Origin: Helianthus annuus
Taxonomy: Eukaryota; Streptophyta; Magnoliopsida; Asterales; Asteraceae
Reading direction: 5' to 3'
DNA: 64,000 nt
Assembly: GCF_002127325.2 (NCBI RefSeq)
Contig: NC_035436.2
Location: 14,642,066 to 14,706,065 of the forward strand
The notes beneath the pieces were generated by a model. It did not search any database. It saw only the letters and a list, made by a program, of their open reading frames with translations, and was not told where the DNA came from. The translations under genes and the position numbers were made by a program. Positions 22,804-35,936 of the stretch are shown in pieces; within the stretch, counting starts at the first letter, position 1; each line of letters starts with the position of its first letter.

Positions 22804-25800
22804 TGTCACACCCCAATTTTCCACGTGTCACCGGTGGGCCCGGTGGGGAGTACGTGACGTAGTTGTTATCGTCATAGTCAAACCACACAATTTAAATGCA
22901 CAGCGGAAGCAAAAATATATTACAATCCGATATGAAGTAATATCCAATTATTACAACCGGAAAGTAAAAGATCCACAGGCGGATCGCAAAATAAAATAAA
23001 ACATTGTTCAACAGACTTCAGGCATCTAAGCTTGCGAGACTTCTATTTGATGCTAGGAGAAACCAGCCTATTACGCTTAGTACCTGCACTTAGTCTTTTT
23101 GGGAAAATACGTCAGTTTTCACTGGTAAATACAATTTAACTGACTCATTTTGAAAAGGTTTTAAAAATTGATTTGAATGCACAAGGCACAAAACGTTTTA
23201 TAACTTGGGAATAATTAATCAATTTAATCTTGTAAAAGAATTACATGTTCGTTATGCGTTCAGTCGCCCGATTCGTGCCGGGTTTAAGGTTAATTGACAC
23301 ACCACTTAGTATAAATCCGCGGCGGGAAGCCAACGATTATACCTTAATAAATATGGACACATTACCGGGTGTACGCCTACACCCGGGTGTCAAGGTCGTG
23401 GCCATTTCGTAAAATGATGCCAAGGATATCCGGGACATGGTCATTAAACTCCCAAAGGCGTAAAACAAACAAAACTAGTTTTCAAACGGGTCACATTGAT
23501 AATACCCAACTACTAATGAGTTAGGGTCAATTGCCCGACCAAGCGGTATTTAATATACCGTACCCCAAGCCCGTATAAGGGAAAATAAGTTAAAAGTATT
23601 TACCTGAGCTAAATATAAATTTAATCCCAGCCGTATACCACCAAGCAAGTACAGATAGCTTTTACTGGGCTCCTAAATCTGGAACGAAGGTTTTTAATAA
23701 CCTATTAGATTTCTAACGGGTCTTTAATTTGGTCTAAGCCTAGACCGGTTAGTTCTTAAATGAAGATTACGGTTTAAACGCACGATAAGGCGAAGACCGT
23801 CTTAGAATGTGGTTTTGACCCAACAAGCTTGCATACTTGTTTAATATGGGTAACTTAATCACATTCTGGATTTTGAGATCGAAAAGATATGGTTTGACCC
23901 GTTTCGGCTATAATGGGTAAACTAGTTACCTACGCCGATCCGAACGCATAAAGTTCGTAACGAGCAACCATAAGAGTCAAATACAAGTTTCCTAAGTTAA
24001 TATGCCTTAAACATGTTGTGATATCAGAATGATACCTTCCATTATGCCCCAAATGGTTTTAAACCCAATTTATGCCTCATAAGGACATTTTGGTCATTTT
24101 AAAGGGTGTAAAAGGGTTTAAATAATAACCTGAGTTACAGGTCTGAGTAAATTAGTAAACCTACTCATTTTACCAAGTTATAACAGTAGGGTATAAGTCC
24201 TTATGTGAAATTTATCAATCTTAATCCTCATAGACTCCGTAGGGGCGTTTTGGTAATTTCACATATACTTAAAAGGTCAATATTGGAATTCTGATCTTAA
24301 GATATTCTCCTACTGTTTAAAATATAAAATTTTACTGAATACAACAGTAGGTTTCAACCTCATATGCTTAAATAGGTTCTAGCACATACTTATGCGTTAA
24401 AAACGCTTAAAAAGGCGATTTGGAGCCTTTTCCGGGTTTTATATAGAAAGCTGATATTTTTAAAATTCCGGAAGGCTCAAACTAATTTATTTAACATATT
24501 AGATTAGTAGAAAAAGGTTTGAGGTCAATCGGATATATAAAACTCATTTTATAGCCCAAAAGGGCAAAACCGGCATTAGCCGAATTAAGCTTAGAACACT
24601 AAGGTATGCTCAGCCTAAAATTAAATAAAAATTTCTAAAAATCCCAAAATATTATTTTAATACAGTAGGTACAAAGTTTTGTATAAAAATTTGGGTTTAG
24701 ATAGGCTATATGCAATTTACGCTATTTAATTACTAAAGAGGCTTCTAATTACGCTATTGAGCATAACTCCTAATCTAGACCTCAAACTGATGTCAAATTT
24801 TATGGACAAGTTTATAATTCAGTAGTGAAGGTTTCTATCCTCTCATATTTTCAAAATATCGTTTTAAGGTCAAAAGGGCATAACGGTCAACAATTCGGCA
24901 TATAACGGATACTTGCAAATGAATAGGATAACAAAGGATTCAGGTTGTATAACCTAAGAGGGTTACACTAACCTATAACGTGATCCTAAAGGAATCCTAA
25001 GGCATATCTAAATAAGTCTAATTCGGGTCAGAACTGAAAGTCAAAGCAAAAGTCAACTTTCGCGACTTTCGGCTCCGAACCGAGCCTATACTTAGAATTG
25101 TCGGGTTGAATCATGTTTAAACATGTTCAACTAATATTTGCCAAGTTATTAAAGTGGCAAAACTGATTTTATGACTTTTATATTAATAGTTATGAGTTTC
25201 ATTTAAAACTAACCCGTTTGACTTTAATTTGACCCGACAAATTAACTAAGTAAACGTGGTAATTAGGAGGCGCCCTTTTGAGGGTTAATTGCCTACCTAA
25301 TTACGATCACGTAGCCATGTTCGAAGCGAACCATGGCTCAACCGTTTAAAAGTCAAAGCGTTTATCGAAGACGCTTGACTTTCGGTTATAACCGCTAAAA
25401 TTAAACTAAGCATGAAAGGGGACACTTACAAAGGGTCCAAGCAAGGAGGGTTGATCCTAAATTCTCAGGTATGAAGAGCAAAGTCTCCAACTTAGAGAAT
25501 TCAAGATCAAGGTGTGAGTTTGGGGGAAGTTGAGGTGGGTATTTATAGGTTTTTCAGAACCGTTAAGATCGTTTATCGATAAACGAGCTTTGATCTGGAT
25601 CGTACACCTCTTACCCACTAATTTACAATACCATGGGAGCCCATAGATTGCTTAGAAAACCATTTGCACACTCACAAACAGCTGGAACAGCTGGAAACAG
25701 CTTTCTGCTGATCTGGAGGGGCTTTACGGACCGTAAGGTCCATAGCATACGGTCCGTAAGGACCAGGTCTGCACATGGCCACTTTCATTAGTTGACAGTT

Positions 25801-27029
25801 TTGGCCCCTGCACCCCCAAATGCCATTTCCGACACATCCAAGACCCGTTAAACCATTTTTAAGGCTCTACAAAGATGCCTAAGCATAGGGAACATGAAAC
25901 ATGCTCAAAAATATGCCGGATGTCGGTTCGTTTGGTCGTACGGTCCCGTTGTTCGGCTAATTACGACGAAACACGGACGGACGCTAAAAACGATCCAAAT
26001 TACGCGACGGATGGAATTTTATCATGCCACACACTAAAATAAAATATTTTAGTGCTTACATAAATTTTTGGGTGTCCGGGGATATTCAGAACGCGAGATA
26101 TGCGCAAAAGTGCAAACTTGTGCACTTTTTGACACTTTTAGTCCCTGCAAGACATAAAAGTTTATTTTTGCGCACCAAACACCTCTAATCCTATACCTAA
26201 GCTATATAAAGGATAAATATGGTATGTTTAACTTATGAACATATTCCGGAAGGTCCGTCACCATACGATTTGACCTCCTTTTGCAGTTTGACGCAATTAG
26301 TCCCTTAATTGCGCAAAGTAGCGCGAAATGCCGTTTAATGACATCTAAGCCTTCCATGGCCCATATTAATCATTCCCAAGAATATAATTAAATAGTACTA
26401 TGCTCTCGTTCACTTAAATGGTCACCGAATGGCGTAGATTCAAAAGTTGACGCTGTAGGCCCCTCTATTGCGCAAACTTGCGCATCTCATCATTTAATTG
26501 CACTGAAGCCTCATCTAATCCATATTAGGCATCCGTAATAGTATTATTAAACATCATGATGCTTCAGGTTCGCTAAAAGGCCATTCAGAGGTATAATTAA
26601 ACATATTGACGCTTTTAGTCCCTCTAACTTGCAAAGTTGCGCGTAACTTTACTTATAGGCATAAAAACCTTAGTTGGCCATTACTTGGCATTCCCGAGAG
26701 TATGATTAAATATCATGAAGCTCCCGGTTGGTTAAAAGGTCACTCAGAGGTAAGAATTAACATGTTGACGCTTTTAACCCTTCATTGCGCAAACTTTCAA
26801 TTAATTACGCAAACGGCTACACTTTATCATCAAGTGGCACATTTGTGAATATCACCATCGTGAGAGGTTACTTAGAAACTTATTTTAGGTATGCTAACAC
26901 TTCCAGTCCTTTCAAAATCAAGTTTTCGATTTTTCGAAAAATTTAGTCCCTAAATTTCACTGTTTGACTTCATCAGGGTTTATTACACGTGTCAATACCT
27001 CATTGGACGTGATTTTACGAGGTGTTACA
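22804..27029 (-). repeat. E2 LTR-B (middle, complete)
   Basis: 4226 bp, uninterrupted, so it is the reference copy for the family. It serves both internal regions: a PPT lies to its right (27030-27044) and a PBS to its left (22785-22800). A few scattered differences distinguish it from LTR-A. Confidence 0.9.
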
Positions 27030-29478
27030 TCCTCACCCCCTTAAAAGAAATCTCGACCTCGAGATTTGCTAAAATGCTGGAAGTTTATTTTGTCGCATGA
27101 CGGACTTAACTTTCTTAGCATGCCTGGAGTCCTTCCAAGCTCCCAAGTTGACCTCTATATTAGGTATATGTATCCCTTTCGAGCATTCTTAACCTGCCGG
27201 TCCTTAATTGATACAGGTTTCTCATCATATCATAGATCTGCCTATCATATGAGTTAATGCTTCTTGACTTATTGGTGAAACACATCCTTAAATCCTTAAT
27301 GTGTAACGTATCGCGAGATCCGCCAAGCTCCTTAAATAGGTTTTAGCTTATAAGCTATTTGATCTTGATACATTCGATTCCTTCGAATGATTTCATATAT
27401 TCAGAGCTTAGCTAGCCTAACAATTAACAGATTGGCACACCTTTCCAGGGTGATATCTTTTGTTGGACTTTATTTCTTAATAAGAACTTAGGAGGTTTGC
27501 TATTTCCATGAATCCTTGATTCTCTGCCGAATATTGGCAACTTATAAATGATTATGGATTCGCACGATCTTATTCGTTGTTTCCAAGGCAACTTTCAGAT
27601 CCTGATAATTGGACTTACCAATTTCCTGTCTTAACAATAGATGTTTAACATCTTATCTATACAAGGTCTCCCAAGGAGCAGCCTTGATACTTATATAACA
27701 ACTATTATAGAAAAGCTAATCTTAAGGTGAGATGGTTATTCCAATCACTGCTTAAAGCTAACCTTAAGGGATAGCTAATCCTTTAAGTCAGTCGAATAAA
27801 TCGACGATCCTGGGCGGCTGATGAAAATTCTTAATTGTTGCCTAATTAGGGTTGCGGTAATCAATGCATAAGCAAAATGAACCGTCTTTCTTAATTAACT
27901 ATATCGAATCCTCAGAATATTGAGTTAGGCTATATGAATCCTCTATTTTAAAACTTACTTAATCAGGGTTTCGATTCATTCAATGATGGTACTAGCCGTC
28001 TTGGAGATTTCGCAATAATGTAGCCCTAAGCGGGATGCTGACCTTAACTCTACCTGCCTCTAAGGAGGTAAACGGGGTAATCTTAGGAGAAGATAATCAG
28101 ATACGAGAAGGTTATAGAGATTTTCCATATCTCAGGCTCCAGTTCATCCATCAATGCTTGTGTCAAATAAGTGACACATTTAGGTTACAAGTCCACGAAT
28201 TTCTTAATTGGGAACATTTACTTGGACAATTCCATTCTGGATATCTTCTTTGAATACCATTAGTTGACTTTAGTATCATATGATTATTGGAATATCTTTG
28301 GGGTTCCATGCATTAAACCTCCATGTTGATCAGGCATGGGAGCAATCTATGGAACTTATTAAGATACACCAACCCTCATATGGCGCTTTTTGTCATACCA
28401 TCTGGTATTCTTAATCGATAGAGATCAAGAGATATCAACTGCATATGCCGACGCACTTCCTCTATAGAGAAGATACTTCAAAAATTTACGGCTAAAGGTT
28501 TCTGATGGGAACAGAAAAATGGTTCTTATGATTTCGCTTGTAAGTTTTACCTTACACTTAATATCTGGGGTTCTTATGGGATATTTTCTAAAAGTTTGCT
28601 AAGCTTATGGTTTTTTATGAGAAACTTATCAGTACCCGAAACCAAATGAAATTCTTAGTACTAAAATCACAATAGGGGGGTTTATCTAGTATCATTATTA
28701 ATGCAAACTGCCTCTAATCATTCATCAGGAGGGTTTAACGCCTCCAATCTTAATTCCTTTAAACTTAGCTACAAAATCTTTAACAATATCGGGGCAGTCT
28801 TAGCTTGACTGGATATTTCTTAATCTATATAACATGAGCAGCTGAGGTAGATCCATAATGGATTTATAATAAGCAGGCTTTGAACCTTAATGTGCCCTCT
28901 TATTGCCGGGGCTAACCACCAATAACTATTGCATTAAGCTTAGGCTTTGGGTAATTGGAATAGGGTACTATCTCAGCCAATGAATTAAAATCTGCGACAT
29001 ACTATCGACAGTCTAAACTTTTGTGGTGAGAGTCAGAAAATTCTTATTCCATCTTTTTCCACTTCGTGAAACGGATAATAGGTCTTTCTAATAAGGTTCT
29101 TAACACTTGGTCCACATTTGATGCATCATTATCATTTGCCGCGTTTCTAGCATTGTGACTTTTGTATGTCCCTTCCGAGTTTTCCATACTCGACGCTTGT
29201 TAAATACCAATTTCAACAAGTGCTTAGGCAATCCTTACCATGTGTCTTCCTTGAATTGCCAAGGACTTAATCATAAAAAGAGTCTTGATAACTACTTGCT
29301 TCTTATTACCCACAATATGGGTTTAGCTATAAGATGACCAATCCATTCCTATCACTATATCGAGTCCCTCTATTTCAACGGAAACAAGGACAGTGGAAAA
29401 GAATGGTTCCTAATGGATATAAAGCATCCATCTAATATTGTTGAAGTAGTTTCTGAGGTACTATCTACCAACTCTACT

Positions 29479-30261
29479 TTATACTTGACGCTTAGAGTTT
29501 TTAATAGGCAGATTTAATGATTTACAAAATCCATTGTCTACGAAGGACTTATCTGAACCTGAATTAAATAATACTCTGGTACGAGCGTTATTGATAAAGA
29601 ATAGTATCCATTGTGACATTGTGTTCCTGAATAGCCTCTTGAGCATCCATTTAAGAGCTTTCAGCTTTGGTCTTCTCAACCTCTCCAGGCTGCTTGGTTT
29701 TATTTGGACAATTTGTTTTGACGTGCCCTTTTCCACTGCAACTATAGCAGGTTGCGTCCTTTATGTCTTGGCACTCCAAAGTCTTGTGCCCCTTTCTTGT
29801 TACAAATTCCACAAGGCCTAGCTTGTGACTCTTAAAGTGCACTTTCCTTTAGTTGCCTTCTTTGGGCAGCGGGTCTTTATGCGCCTCTTCTCGCCACAAC
29901 CATAGCACGTGGCGTCCTTCAAGTCCTTGCATTCATGGGTCTCGTGATCCATCTCCTTACAGATGACACATCCCCTAGTCTATTCATAGGAACATTTTCC
30001 GAAGTGCTTCTTCCCGCAGGTTTTACATTTGGGTTTTGCCTCCTTTGGCTTGGACTGGTTACAACTTGGACCAGTCTTACCCTTTTTGTAACCCTTATTT
30101 GGGATATTCTCGCACTTTCACTTATGATCCTTTAATACTCGGTCCGCTGCTTTGTTTATGGCTATATCTAACATAGCCTGTAACTCGGTGCTTGTTAAAT
30201 TCAGTCTTGCATCATCATTCTGATCAACTGGATGATTGTGAGCTTCAGAGGAGTCGACCAT
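29479..30261 (-). pseudogene. E2 gag-like zinc-knuckle array, copy 2
   Basis: Same content and same lesions as the copy at 20189-20971, starting from ATG at 30261. The shared lesions mean the family was already defective before these copies arose, or that the two units are a segmental duplication. Confidence 0.7.
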
Positions 30262-32077
30262 TGTGAAGCTTTGAAGGCTACTAACCAAGTAGTAATAATT
30301 TATTTAATTATATAGGGAATTGTCGAACTTGATAATTAAATAGCCATGATGCGAATAAACCATAAGGGCCAATAGATAGTATTAAGTTTATTTGATTATG
30401 TTTTGCCTAGGTTTTTAAATAAACCATCTTTGGCGTTCGCACAGAATCTAATCCTTCTTATTAGACAGGGGATATAAGTCACAACTGTCAATGTCGTACA
30501 GACACTTTATACAGCACAAGGGCTTGTTTCAAAGGATTCTTTAGATGGCACAACGCCTTGTCACGAGGACAACCTGAAACATAACCAATGATTCCTTTGG
30601 ATCGGAAAACTTCATAACTCATTACCTTTTGACAGGAAGTTATGAATAACTATCTTTATCATGAATACATCTTTGCCCGCAGGGCACATCCCAGGTGGAT
30701 GTTTAGATGTGTACATCATGTTCGACGTTTATCAGACATGATCCCTATTGATCGTTTAGGCTAAAAGAGGGGTTGGAAGATTTCTAATATAAGGATAACA
30801 AGTGTGATTTCATCACATCACCCATTGTCAGGAGTGTTAACACGTTTTCAGGTGTTTAACAAGGATCTGAATCTCTTTAAACAGGTCTTACCATCGTAGC
30901 TAGGTCCATAACGACATTCAAGCTAGGTTATACCCTTGAGACTCTTTTTTAATATAAATACTGGCAGGAAAGGAAAGATATTTATTTTATTTAGGATTTT
31001 CATTATAATTATCCTAAATTTATTTAAAATATTACTATGGCACAAAAAGCCTAGTCATGTAGACAAGTTTAATTTATAATCAGGATTTTACAGAATCGAG
31101 GTATTTAGGTTTGAACCACAGTTCATCACCTTTTATTAACAGGGAGTCGTAAGCTACCACTGTCTTTAGTCCCAGAGGACATTTAATTATTGCCCGCAGG
31201 CACTTCGCCCTTAAGGGCGGTTATATAATTAAGGGAATGATGACCTATGTGATTTTATTGCTTCACAGTTTGTCATAAATGTTAACATATGGCCTGTGTG
31301 ACTTTAACGATTCACAAGTTGCCAAAAATGTTAACATACGGCCTGTGTGACTTAACGATTCACAGTTTGCCAATAATGTTAACATACTCACAGATGGTAA
31401 CATGGATTGGAATCCTTTAGATAGGTTTTACCGTCTTGGCCATGTCTGTAGTGACATATAGGCTAGGTTTTACCTCTAAGATTCTTTTAATATTTAACGC
31501 AGAACAATCCTAAATTGAGATGTTATCAAGGATCTGAATCTAATTGTGGAACTACCATCTCGGCCCTGTCTTAAATGACACATGAGCTAGGTCTTGCCCT
31601 TTTTAGATTTTGCCATCTTATAATAATGGTAGATCTTATAATAGGAACGTTACTTTAAATCTAACCATCCCATTAAAATTTATACAGGTACATGGTTGCC
31701 CTAAAACGGGACTTCTAAGGAATGATGTTGTCCACAAAGGGACTGAAAGATAAATATGTCCTTATAAGGACTTCTAAGGAAACGATCTTTAGCAATAGGA
31801 ATTTCTTCTTCATCTTATTTCCGAATGTTTTCTCGTTGGTTGCACGTTAATCCTAGTCGCAGTACGAAGCTCAGCCTTCCCTAGGCTTCTAATGGGGAGA
31901 ATTTCCATTACGGCTTCTTTGCTTGGCGACATATCAAGAATACATAGAATTGAAAACAAAAATTCTCCAAATAGAGATGAGGGTATTCCTATGTTAAGTC
32001 TAGACTCAGAAGGTTAAGGAATGTGCTATTGTGTCATTGAGATTAAACTCAAAAGGCTAGTGTTTAATTCACTCAAT

Positions 32078-32093
32078 GTTAGCTCTGATACCA
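32078..32093 (-). other. E2 primer binding site, unit 2
   Basis: Minus strand TGGTATCAGAGCTAAC next to LTR-C. Initiator-Met type. Confidence 0.88.
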
Positions 32094-32096
32094 ACC

Positions 32097-35000
32097 TGTC
32101 ACACCCCAATTTTCCACGTGTCACCGGTGGGCCCGGTGGGAAGTACGTGACGTAGTTGTTATCGTCATAGTCAAACCACACAATTTAAATGCACAGCGGA
32201 AGCAAAAATATATTACAATCCGATATGAAGTAATATCCAATTATTACAACCGGAAAGTAAAAGATCCACAGGCGGATCGCAAAATAAAATAAAACATTGT
32301 TCAACAGACTTCAGGCATCTAAGCTTGCGAGACTTCTATTTGATGCTAGGAGAAACCAGCCTATTACGCTTAGTACCTGCACTTAGTCTTTTTGGGAAAA
32401 TACGTCAGTTTTCACTGGTAAATACAATTTAACTGACTCATTTTGAAAAGGTTTTAAAAATTGATTTGAATGCACAAGGCACAAAACATTTTATAACTTG
32501 GGAATAATTAATCAATTTAATCTTGTAAAAGAATTACATGTTCGTTATGCGTTCAGTCGCCCGGTTCGTGCCGGGTTTAAGGTTAATTGACACACCACTT
32601 AGTATAAATCCGCGGCGGGAAGCCAACGATTATACCTTAATAAATATGGACACATTACCAGGTGTACGCCTACACCCGGGTGTCAAGGTCGTGGCCATTT
32701 CGTAAAATGATGCCAAGGATATCCGGGACATGGTCATTAAACTCCCAAAGGCGTAAAACAAACAAAACTAGTTTTCAAACGGGTCACATTGATAATACCC
32801 AACTACTAATGAGTTAGGGTCAATTGCCCGACCAAGCGGTATTTAATATACCGTACCCCAAGCCCGTATAAGGGAAAATAAGTTAAAAGTATTTACCTGA
32901 GCTAAATATAAATTTAATCCCAGCCGTATACCACCAAGCAAGTACAGATAGCTTTTACTGGGCTCCTAAATCTGGAACGAAGGTTTTTAATAACCTATTA
33001 GATTTCTAACGGGTCTTTAATTTGGCCTAAGCCTAGACCGGTTAGTTCTTAAATGAAGATTACGGTTTAAACGCACGATAAGGCGAAGACCGTCTTAGAA
33101 TGTGGTTTTGACCCAACAAGCTTGCATACTTGTTTAATATGGGTAACTTAATCACATTCTGGATTTTGAGACCGAAAAGATATGGTTTGACCCGTTTCGG
33201 CTATAATGGGTAAACTAGTTACCTACGCCGATCCGAACGCATAAAGTGCGTAACGAGCAACCATAAGAGTCAAATACAAGTTTCCTAAGTTAATATGCCT
33301 TAAACATGTTGTGATATCAGAATGATACCTTCCATTATGCCCCAAATGGTTTTAAACCCAATTTATGCCTCATAAGGGCATTTTGGTCATTTTAAAGGGT
33401 GTAAAAGGGTTTAAATAATAACCTGAGTTACAGGTCTGATTAAATCAGTAAACCTACTCATTTTACCAAGTTATAACAGTAGGGTATAAGTCCTTATGTG
33501 AAATTTATCAATCTTAATCCTCCTAGACTCCGTAGGGGCGTTTTGGTAATTTCACATATGCTTAAAAGGTCAATACTGGAATTCTGATCTTAAGATATTC
33601 TCCTACTATTTAAAATATAAAATTTTACTGAATACATCAGTAGGTTTCAACCTCATATGCTTAAATAGGTTCTAGCACATACTTATGCGTTAAAAACGCT
33701 TAAAAAGGCGATTTGGAGCCATTTCCGGGTTTTATATAGAAAGCTGATATTTTTAAAATCCGAAAGGCTCAAACTAATTTATTTAACATATTAGATCAGT
33801 AGAAAATGGTTTGAGGTCAATCGGATATATAAAACTCATTTTATAGCCCAAAAGGGCAAAACCGGCATTAGCCGAATTAAGCTTAGAACACTAAGTTATG
33901 CTGAGCCTAAAATTAAATAAAAATTTCTAAAAATCCCAAAATATTATTTTAATACAGTAGGTACAAAGTTTTGTATAAAAACTTGGGTTTAGATAGGCTA
34001 TATGCAATTTACGCTATTTAATTACTAAAGAGGCTTCTAATTACGCTATTGAGCATAACTCCTAATCTAGACCTCAAACTGATGTCAAATTTTATGGACA
34101 AGTTTATAATTCAGTAGTGAAGGTTTCTATCCTCTCATATTTTCAAAATATCGTTTTAAGGTCAAAAGGGCATAACGGTCAACAATTCGGCATATAACGG
34201 ATACTTGCAAATGAATAGGATAACAAAGGATTCAGGTTGTATAACCTCAGAGGGTTACACTAACCTATAACGTGATCCTAAAGGAATCCTAAGGCATATC
34301 TAAATAAGTCTAATTCGGGTCAGAATTGAAAGTCAAAGCAAAAGTCAACTTTCGCGACTTTCGGCTCCGAACCGAGCCTATACTTAGAATTGTCGGGTTG
34401 AATCATGTTTAAACATGTTCAACTAATATTTACCAAGTTATTAAAGTGGGAAAACTGATTTTATGACTTTTATATTAATAGTTATGAGTTTCATTTAAAA
34501 CTAACCCGTTTGACTTTAATTTGACCCGACAAATTAACTAAGTAAACGTGGTAATTAGGAGGCGCCCTTTTGAGGGTTAATTTCCTACCTAATTACGATC
34601 ACGTAGCCATGTTCGAAGCGAACCATGGCTCAACCGTTTAAAAGTCAAAGCGTTTATCGAAGACGCTTGACTTTCGGTTATAACCGCTAAAATTAAACTA
34701 AGCATGAAAGGGGACACTTACAAAGGGTCCAAGCAAGGAGGGTTGATCCTAAATTCTTAGGTATGAAGAGCAAAGTCTCCAACTTAGAGAATTCAAGATC
34801 AAGGTGTGAGTTTGGGGGAAGTTGAGGTGGGTATTTATAGGTTTTTCGGAACCGTTAAGATCGTTTATCGATAAACGAGCTTTGATCTTGATCGTACACC
34901 TCTTACCCACTGATTTACAATACCATGGGAGCCCATAGATTGCTTAGAAAACCATTTGCACACTCACAAACAGCTGGAACAGCTGGAAACAGCTTTCTGC

Positions 35001-35936
35001 TGATCTGGAGGGGCTTTACGAACCGTAAGGTCCATAGCATACGGTCCGTAAGGACCAGGTCTGCACATGGCCACTTTCATTAGTTGACAGTTTTGGCCCC
35101 TACACCCCCAAATGCCATTTCCGACACATCCAAGACCCGTTAAACCATTTTTAAGGCTCTACAAAGATGCCTAAGCATAGGGAACATGAAACATGCTCAA
35201 AAATATGCCGGATGTCGGTTCGTTTGGTCGTACGGTCCCGTTGTTCGGCTAATTACGACGAAACACGGACGGACGCTAAAAACGATCCAAATTACGCGAC
35301 GAATGGAATTTTATCATGCCACACACTAAAATAAAATATTTTAGTGCTTACATAAATTTTTGGGTGTCCGGGGATATTCAGAACGCGAGATATGCGCAAA
35401 AGTGCAAACTTGTGCACTTTTTGACACTTTTAGTCCCTGCAAGACATAAAAGTTTATTTTTGCTCACCAAACACCTCTAATCCTATACCTAAGCTATATA
35501 AAGGATAAATATGGTATTTTTAACTTATGAACATATTCCGTAAGGTCCGTCACCATACGATTTGACCTCCTTTTGCAGTTTGACGCAATTAGTCCCTTAA
35601 TTGCGCAAAGTAGCGCGAAATGCCGTTTAATGACATCTAAGCCTTCCATGGCCCATATTAATCATTCCCAAGCATATACTTAAATATTACTATGCTCTCG
35701 TTCACTTAAATGGTCACCGAATGGCGTAGATTCAAAAGTTGACGCTTTAGGCCCCTCTATTGCGCAAACTTGCGCATCTCATCATTTAATTGCATTGAAG
35801 CCTCATCTAATCCATATTAGGCATCCTTAATAGTATTATTAAACATCATGATGCTTCGGTTTCGCTAAAAGGCCATTCAGAGGTATAATTAAACATATTG
35901 ACGCTTTTAGTCCCTCTAACTTGCAAAGTTGCGCGT
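32097..35936 (-). repeat. E2 LTR-C, truncated and mosaic
   Basis: 3840 bp. It matches LTR-B up to GCGCGT at 35931-35936, then switches to E1 RT. The last ~386 bp (start of U3 in element sense) are gone. The first ~1.2 kb is almost identical to LTR-A/B. From about 33,370 on, substitutions become several times denser. Confidence 0.88.

Larger units (their letters stand above)
27030..32096 (-). mobile_element. E2 internal region 2
   Basis: 5067 bp, nearly identical to 17739-22803, including every stop and frameshift I checked. PPT 27030-27044, PBS 32078-32093. One short replacement (near 31821: TTTCCGAATGTTTTCTCG versus TTTTATGTTTTCTCC) and scattered substitutions are the visible differences. 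Confidence 0.85.
2983..35936 (-). mobile_element. E2: three-LTR, two-internal tandem retrotransposon (minus)
   Basis: Order on the plus strand: LTR-A (2983-17738, split by E3), internal-1 (17739-22803), LTR-B (22804-27029), internal-2 (27030-32096), truncated LTR-C (32097-35936). LTRs run TGTCACACC...GGTGTTACA on the plus strand, so the element reads on the minus strand (TGTAACACC...GGTGTGACA). Each internal unit has a polypurine tract at its left and an initiator-Met primer binding site at its right. Excluding E3, LTR-A is 4225 bp and LTR-B 4226 bp. Coding capacity is decayed in the same way in both internal units. The right end is deleted into E1, so there is no target duplication. Confidence 0.88.

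Noticed and set aside
17315..30135. Pairs of small ORFs at 17315/26606, 17775/27066, 18744/28035, 19865/29155, 20645/29935
   Set aside because: Duplicates caused by the E2 tandem. They are shadows or non-coding remnants, mostly on the strand opposite to gag-pol.
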